A DNA stretch of 64,000 nt from Orychophragmus violaceus (taxonomy: Eukaryota; Streptophyta; Magnoliopsida; Brassicales; Brassicaceae), in assembly GCA_030180135.1 (NCBI GenBank), contig CM058232.1, positions 90,198,630 to 90,262,629 on the forward strand, given 5' to 3'. The translations under genes were made by a program, and so were the position numbers. This document shows, in pieces, positions 58,181-64,000 of the stretch. How positions within the stretch are numbered: the first letter of the stretch is position 1; each line of letters starts with the position of its first letter. The notes beneath the pieces were generated by a model that was given only the letters and a program-made list of their open reading frames with translations, ran no database searches and was not told the DNA's origin.

Positions 58181-59034
58181 TCTAAATTTGATTGGGAGTT
58201 TTGTGAGCTTTATTTTAGTTATTTGATATGTTCTTGTAAAACATTATTTATGTTTTAATGAAATTATTATTTCAAGATTATTTTAACTGTGATGAAATAA
58301 TCGTTCCAAAATGATATGAACCATTTTATAGGTCATCGAAGTAAATGATTTGATCTTGAGTCATCGAAGTCATTTAGCTTGATCATGAGATCCTATATTT
58401 GATAGATGTTTTATATCATCATGTCCCTAGTCGAAGGTTGTTGAAACTGGAACACCAACAACCGTGTGAGACTGGATTGGTACGTGACTTATGACAAAGT
58501 CTCAGTGTGTCATAGATGCACGGCATCAAAGTCAGTACATAGGTGTATGTTGGGAACATACGACCGGAAAAGACCCGCTTATAAGAACTCTTCAGGATAT
58601 TTATATCTGTGTCATAAGAGATTCTTACTACGACTATAGAGTATAGTCCTTAGACCTGAGTTCACATGCATGTGACTGCACATGGACTGATGTACTTTGA
58701 TCATTGTCTAACGCTATCGTTCTGTGATAGCTATAAGGACCTTGTTTGGGTACATCATGAAATGAGTAGTTTACAGTGATGGAACAAGATGGGATTTGTC
58801 CCTCCAATATAAATGGAGTGATTATCTCTAGGCCAATCGGAGATTTGAATACTGGAAAACGCATGGCCATGCTCAAACGGACTTTCCCGAGTCGTTTGGA
58901 TTGTCAGTATCAAATCAGAGTCCGATAAACAAGATTAGGCTTTATAAGGATGACACCAATCTTGCCTTATGACTAATCGAGATATTGAGACAAAAGGATA
59001 TATGAATACAGAGATTCCAGTACAAGTGGGAGAT
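58181..59034 (+). other. 3' untranslated region and purine tract of copia element 2
   Basis: No coding sequence is seen. The purine tract ACAAGTGGGAGAT at 59022-59034 abuts the 3' LTR, the standard plus-strand primer of plant copia elements. Confidence 0.85.
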
Positions 59035-59663
59035 TGTTGGAATTGTGTCCAGTAATCTCGGTACTGTCTCTAGAAAGTAAGAGTATGTCGAGATCAGACA
59101 TAAGTCATATAATACTGGGGATCATGATGGCTTGCTAGAGTCCGCTCATGATCTATAAGTCTTGGACTTATTGCCTTTATTATATGATCCCATATGGGTC
59201 ACACGCCTAAGCTAACAGGAAAATGTGTTGGAACGGCTTAGCAGAAGTACGACAAAAGTGCTAGGCATTGGTCGTACTAAGAGAGAAAGATTAATGGGTC
59301 TGATTAAATGGGATTTAATCAGATTGGGCCCAAAAGCCCAAAAGGGAAAGAGAAGGCTTTTAATGACTAAAAGCCAAGTCTTTTCTCCCCAACCCTAACA
59401 CCCAGCCGCGATTCTCCTCTCTCTCTGCGCCTCTGTTCCTTGTGGTCTAGCAGCCATTTCCTTGTGAAGCGTGTGTGAACCTTTGGAGGATTCATCCCTC
59501 GGTGCATCTATCTGATCTCTGACCTGTTCTAATCCTTCCGCTGCAACAAACAGGTAAAAGGTGAGATCATCTATTGTTTCTAATCCAAGAGAACCTAGAT
59601 CAGCATGTTTAGGATCTATTAATCTGATGAATTGAATCAGGATTAACCATGAACGATCCTTCA
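59035..59663 (+). repeat. 3' LTR of copia element 2
   Basis: It is 629 bp, the same as 51929-52557 as far as can be seen by eye, and is followed by the TGCAT duplication. Confidence 0.95.
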
Positions 59664-60371
59664 TGCATGGTAACCGAACAAAATGGTACGATTTTCTCGA
59701 GACGGGCTAAGAACGGGAACCCGGCTTACGGATTTCCCGCAAGTAAGAAGTGCGGTTCGCAGGAGACATATAGAAAAAATCCATTTAGGTTTACTGATTT
59801 AGTGTTTGTAGGTTATGGAAAAAATGGAAACAATGGTCCCATATTTATAAAACAATATCCGACAGTATTTCCAACGGCGTTCGTCGGAAATCAGATTAAC
59901 TTCAGACGAGACGTTTCCATGCAACGCATAGGGAAGAGTTAGCATGTGTAATTGCAGCCTTTGACCATTTTCCGACGGATTTCCGACGAAATAAGCATTT
60001 TCTGTCGAAAATCAGTCAGAAATTTCAGCCTCTGTCGGAATTCCGTTGGAAATTTTTGACAGCTTTCCGACAGAAAATGTTTAGCGTTTGTTTAGGGTTT
60101 AGGCTTTGTAGATTATTTAAACTCCAAAAGAAAACACATCATGGTATTCGCCACTTTTATGATCAAATGACATCCATAGTATTAAATGTATATTCCGGGA
60201 ATCGAAAGTAAGATCTGCTCGAGTTATCCATAAACGACATTGTATATTAAGAAGTGATTCATCTGTTACACATCGTATTTCTAAAATAGTATGTAAAATT
60301 TGTTTCGTGATTGTATAGGTCGATCTTGGTTAATATAAACACTAACACTACCAACTGCGATTTTTGGGAAT
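59664..60371 (-). other. CACTA-2 interior with a second internal cluster of subterminal-type motifs
   Basis: At about 59875-60080 there are many copies of ttccgacgg, gtcggaaat and variants, as at the element ends, although this is more than 2.4 kb from the right terminus. The rest is non-coding. The motif cluster starts where the transposase C-terminal half is missing, which suggests an internal deletion that joined subterminal sequence to the gene. Confidence 0.5.
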
Positions 60372-62198
60372 TTAAGGGTTTAGTGTTTGAATATGAAGTT
60401 CAGGCCGATCACAAATTTCAGGTAAATCAAGCCTAGACTTCACATTATCTTTGGTCTTCCCTTGCACGTTCATAACAGTGTTGATGATCTTATCGAAGAA
60501 ATTTATCTCAATGTGCATGACATCAAGATTATGCCTTAGTAGCTGGTCCTTCCAATACGGTAAACTTAGTAGCTGGTCCTTCCAATACGGTAAATCCCAG
60601 AAGATGCTTAGCTTGTGCCAGTTGTGGAACAAATCAGTTGCGTATACATTCTCATGCCCATTTCAACCACATTCATGAGTTCTTAGTGCACCAAAGGTTT
60701 CCAAATGACCCAAAGTAGTCGACCCTTCGTCTTGGAGTTTAGTGTTTTCCGATATGGATAATCATGCGGTAGAAATCTAATATGAAAATCAAACCAACAC
60801 GATTTGTGCCCGTTTTTCAACTGGAATGCATCGGTCTCTCCCTGACAATACGAACATGCTAACCTCCCATGCGTCGTCCTTCCTGATAACATACCATAAG
60901 CCGGAAAATCACTAATGGTCCACATTAGTGCAACCCTCATTAGAAAATTTTCCTTCCATGAGACATCATATGATACAACACCGGACAACCATAACATTTG
61001 CAACTCATGTATCAATGGCTGTAAGAATACATCAAGTGATATTCTTAGATGCTCTGGACCGGGAACGAGTACGGAGAGGAAAAGAAACTCTCAACGCATG
61101 CACATAGATGGCGGTAGGTTATAAGGAGTTAAAATCACTGGCCACAACGAATATTGTCTTTCATGCCTTCCAAACGGGTTGAAACCATCTGTGCATAATC
61201 CGAGGTACTCGATACGTGGCTCGTATGCAAAATCTGGATATACGCTCTGAAAATGTCGCCACGCTTCAGCATCCGACGGATGTGCAATTTCTGCTCCTCT
61301 TCTGTGCTCAGCATGCCATCTCATTTCCCTCGCAGTTCGCTTTGATTGGTATAAGGGCCTCAACCTCTCGGTTAACGGCATATACCACATTCTTATGAAC
61401 GGAACCTTAGCTCTTACATTCCAGACGGTATTCGTCTTCTCGCCAATATATCATACAGTTGTCGATGCACACATCTATCATCTGTAACGGTAATCCAATC
61501 CCTTTAACAAGTTTCTCGACCTCGTCGTATGAACCTGGCGCAAGATTATCATCAAGAAGAATATCTTTCACGAATTCGCAAATAGCATCCACACATGGCT
61601 CCACTAAATTATAGTCCGTCTTTATGCCCATTAATGTAGTTGCAGATGATAATGGCGAATGTCCCTCTTTGCAACCATCATAAATCGGCCGCTTCGCTGC
61701 ATATAACATATCAAAAAATCTCTTAGTTTCTACATTAGGTTCCTCATCTACCCTAGGAATTTTTTATTCACATACTTCCTGGATATTTTCTCTATATGCA
61801 TCATTAACCATCTGAACGGTACCTACACCAAATTCTACATCCGCGGTATAAGGTTCGCTAGAACTAAAAATAGGTTCCCGCGTACTAGTACTGCCAAAAG
61901 GTTCTGTAGTACTACTTGCACCGTCAAATGTTTCCCCGTGAAGATATCAAATCTTATAACCCGCCATAAACTCAACTGAGTACAAGTGATGCCATACTTC
62001 TCCAATCGTAGGATTTCTAAAATTTTGGCAGTGAGTACATGGGCATTTCATCTTACCGGTATTCTTCGTATGAGGTTGATTGCAAGCCATCGTCATGAAT
62101 TTCACAATACCAAGTGCATATGGTTTGTGCACTAGGTTCGTCGTCTCATCAACCCTCGGTCCGTCCATCCACACTCTGAAATAATTGGAGGAAGACAT
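60372..62198 (-). pseudogene. TNPD-like (tnp2 family) transposase of CACTA-2, C-terminally truncated
   Basis: It starts MSSSNYFRVWMDGPRVDETT at 62198, with the transposase-associated domain CPCTHCQNFRNPTIGEVWHH. Then come LPLQMIDVCIDNCMIYWRED (about 61480-61430), YLGLCTDGFNPFGRHERQYS and WPVILTPYNLPPSMCMR (61390-61091), LSGRTTHGRLACSYC (61015-60683) and RHNLDVMHIEINFFDKIINT (60632-60372). These are successive tnp2 blocks with shifts and stops between them. Nine residues (LPYWKDQLL) are tandemly duplicated near 60540-60596. A TATA-like tatata lies at about 62279-62284 on this strand, 80 bases upstream. The C-terminal half is missing. Function as a transposase is excluded. Confidence 0.85.
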
Positions 62199-62289
62199 TT
62201 TTCCGTAATAGATAATATTAGAGAGAGAGTGTGGAAGAGAGATAGAGAGTGATGTGGAGGAGAAGAGAGAAATGATTGGTATATAATGA

Positions 62290-62518
62290 AATTAAACCAA
62301 CGGAAAACCGACAGAAAACCGACGGAACTAGCCGTTGGCATCGGTAATCCGTCGAAAATTTTGTCAGCCCAACGGTAATATTAACGGTTATGTTAACGGT
62401 AACTTGGAACCGACAGTTTTCCGACGGATTACCGACGCCAACGACAACCCGTCGGTATTTCCGATGGGGTATTTTTCGTCGGAAAACCCGTCGGTTACCA
62501 TCCTGTTTTGTTGTAGTG
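62290..62518. repeat. Right subterminal array and terminal inverted repeat of CACTA-2
   Basis: Many copies of ccgacgg, aaccgac, ccgtcgg and aacggtaa lie in both orientations, and the terminus tgttttgttgtagtg ends at 62518. This is the upstream end of the minus-strand transposase gene. Confidence 0.85.
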
Positions 62519-62524
62519 TACTGC

Positions 62525-63214
62525 TGTTGGGAATGTCCTGAAATCTACCGTACTATCTCTAGAAAGTATGATAAATGTCGAGATCAGACATAAGTCATAA
62601 ATACTGGGTGATCATGATGACTTGCTAGAGTCCGCTCTTGATCTATAAGTTTAGGACTTATTACCAGTATTGTATGATCCCAAAGGGTCACACACCATAG
62701 CTAACGGGAAAGTTAACATGGAATGAATACGGTAAGATGCAAGGCATTTACTGTATTTGTGCAGAGAGTTGGGCCGTTAGTTTAATCACTTGGGCCCATA
62801 TCGAGACAAATGACTTGTGTCGATCGACACAAGTGTATGTGTCGGTCGACACAGTTGCGAAACCGAGACATCGGTTTAGGTTTATGACAGAGTCGATATT
62901 TATATGAGTCGTCTTATAATTTCGACTCTAACAGTCTGCGACCAAAAATCTGAGCCGTCTCTCTTCTCTCTCTGATCAATCCATTGCTTTGGTCTAGCAA
63001 CCATCCCGGCTTGTAAGAGTGTGGATACTGAAGGAGGAACAGGCATCTGATCTGTTCTAGCTGATCTCATCATTACCATCCATCAATCCGCTGCAATCTG
63101 AAAGGTAATGATCAGGTTTGGTTTTGTGATTCGTTCTGCAAGAACCTAGATCTGAGTTATATGTGCTAGGTTGCAATCTGTTAATTGAACCATGAACACA
63201 CATATAATCCAACA
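62525..63214 (+). repeat. 5' LTR of copia element 3
   Basis: It starts TGTTGGGAATGTCCTG and ends ATAATCCAACA. A 20-bp perfect palindrome CTTGTGTCGATCGACACAAG lies at 62814-62833 with a second, one-base-different copy at 62838-62853. A TATA-like atttatatgag is near 62896. Confidence 0.88.
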
Positions 63215-63215
63215 G

Positions 63216-63231
63216 TGGTATCAGAGCCAGG
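63216..63231 (+). promoter_or_regulatory. tRNA-iMet primer binding site of copia element 3
   Basis: TGGTATCAGAGCCAGG starts two bases after the LTR, the same as in copia element 2. Confidence 0.92.
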
Positions 63232-64000
63232 TTATTGGTTTTTGCTTTATGAATCTGATTTAGGTTGTTCTTACTGTTTAAAATCGAATTTGGTTAAGAA
63301 ATTTGATCAGAAAACATGAAAACCTAAGAATTAGATCGCATCAATCCGATTGAAAGCCATTGGTGTGCGATCTGGTCGCCCGTGTCGATCGACGAGGGAG
63401 CGAGGTATCGGTCGATATCGATCGATCCGATTGACATCTCGCGGTCCTGATGACCCGATTGACCCGAGCTGATACTCGCTAGTATCGATCGACATGAAAG
63501 ACTCATATCGATCGATACGAAGGCGATGCAGATGATCCGCGAGTAGCCAATCGGTTCAGCCGAGCTTCGTGGTTCATCTTTCCCTAAACCGAGACAATGA
63601 ACCGATCAATCCGATTGTGGTTCATTGTCTACTTTAGCCAGAACCGCAAGTTAGGTCAAAATTGGCTAAAACACAAGGTGTTTCTTCCCGGTTTTGGACT
63701 TAACTGAACCGATCCAATTTAATTGGTGGTTCAAGCGGTTAACCCAAATCGCGGTTTGCTGGAAATAATTTTATTTCTGGTTAAACCGGATTGAAATTCA
63801 TAAAATTGAATTTTAACCTAAACCGAAGGCTGGTCTAAGTTTGATTTGGTTGGACCAAATAATTTAGAGCTGGTCTGGTTTAGTAAATAATTGATGGTTT
63901 TGATAGTTAATTTGGTCTTGGACCAGAATTAATAAACCGGATCGGTTATGTCAAATTATTGGGCCAATTGGAATTCTGTGGTCTCGGGCCAAGAATTGGG
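63232..64000 (+). other. Leader of copia element 3
   Basis: No coding sequence is present. TCGATCGA-type palindromes lie at about 63362-63374, 63410-63426, 63481-63494 and 63504-63518. The second half is AT-rich with repeated 'aaccgg' and 'ggttta' words, as in the leaders of the other two copia elements. Confidence 0.7.

Larger units (their letters stand above)
51929..59663 (+). mobile_element. Ty1/copia element 2, complete and apparently intact
   Basis: LTRs of 629 bp at 51929-52557 and 59035-59663 look identical by eye. They are flanked by a perfect 5-bp duplication TGCAT (51924-51928 and 59664-59668). A tRNA-iMet primer site, a 1.6-kb leader, one uninterrupted gag-pol frame (54203-58180) and a purine tract follow in order. 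All catalytic motifs are present. This is the youngest dated insertion in the window and a candidate for a mobile copy. It sits in CACTA-2. Confidence 0.96.
48051..62518 (-). mobile_element. CACTA (En/Spm) transposon CACTA-2, interrupted by a copia element
   Basis: The right end reads tgttttgttgtagtg at 62504-62518, the reverse complement of CACTACAACAAAACA. The left end at 48051 (tactagtacaagaaataag) is a decayed version. The bases TAC flank both sides (48048-48050 and 62519-62521), the 3-bp target duplication expected of CACTA elements. Both ends carry arrays of ccgtcgg/ccgacgg motifs. A tnp2-type transposase (62198-60372) and a TNPA-like gene (about 50145-48541) lie on the minus strand, both degenerate. 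Without the copia insertion the element is about 6.7 kb. The transposase lacks its C-terminal part, so CACTA-2 was already incomplete. Confidence 0.8.
62525..64000 (+). mobile_element. Ty1/copia element 3, 5' end only, continues beyond the window
   Basis: A 690-bp LTR (62525-63214) is followed by a tRNA-iMet primer site at 63216 and a leader. No gag is reached before the window ends. Parts of the LTR are similar to the LTR of copia element 2 (for example gagatcagacataagtcat and gcttgctagagtccgctc). The putative target duplication would be ACTGC (62520-62524), which cannot be confirmed without the right end. Confidence 0.85.

Overview
The window is plant nuclear DNA, most likely from a Brassicaceae species. 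The evidence is the fast-evolving F-box/kelch gene at the left end, typical of Arabidopsis relatives, together with plant-type Ty1/copia, Ty3 (Athila-like and Tat-like) and CACTA (En/Spm) elements and a stretch of degenerate CCCTAAA telomere-type repeats. All calls come from reading the sequence; no database search was run.

Layout. Only one convincing host gene is present, an F-box/kelch gene at 756-1913 that appears to use a GC-AG intron. From about 2200 to about 45000 lies an old, degenerate CACTA transposon (CACTA-1) that has repeatedly been a target for other elements. Its tnp2-type transposase gene (TNPD-like, 4203-30294) is split by a 22.5-kb Ty3 element (6835-29323, target duplication CCGCC). 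That Ty3 element itself holds three insertions: a 2.7-kb non-autonomous Athila-like element (10141-12872, CGTAC), a 6.7-kb Athila-like gag-pro element (14292-20956, AAGCT) and a long LTR-like element (21604-27009). The second CACTA gene (TNPA-like, about 30374-44985) is split by a solo LTR (30466-31651, CATGC) and by another long LTR-like element (34120-44386). The latter carries a broken minus-strand Ty1/copia element (36033-43284, CTAGC).

From about 45000 to 48050 there are degenerate telomere-like repeats, one small unrecognised ORF and degenerate short repeats. A second CACTA element (CACTA-2, 48051-62518, target duplication TAC) follows, with both genes broken on the minus strand. It is interrupted by a complete Ty1/copia element (51929-59663, TGCAT) with apparently identical LTRs and one uninterrupted 1325-residue gag-pol frame. 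The 5' LTR and primer site of a third copia element begin at 62525, three bases beyond the CACTA-2 target duplication, and run off the window.

How it fits together. Target-site duplications and LTR divergence give a consistent order: CACTA-1 first, then the Tat-like Ty3 element (LTRs about 7% different by eye), then the Athila-like and first copia insertions (about 1-2%), and most recently the intact copia element (no difference seen). The most unusual pattern is a palindrome with core TCGATCGA, often in pairs, that recurs in LTRs and leaders of elements from two unrelated retrotransposon superfamilies. Also notable are a near-perfect 32-bp hairpin inside a gag gene, an antisense multi-exon gene in the Tat-like element, and three tandem TNP1-type modules in the CACTA-1 TNPA-like gene.
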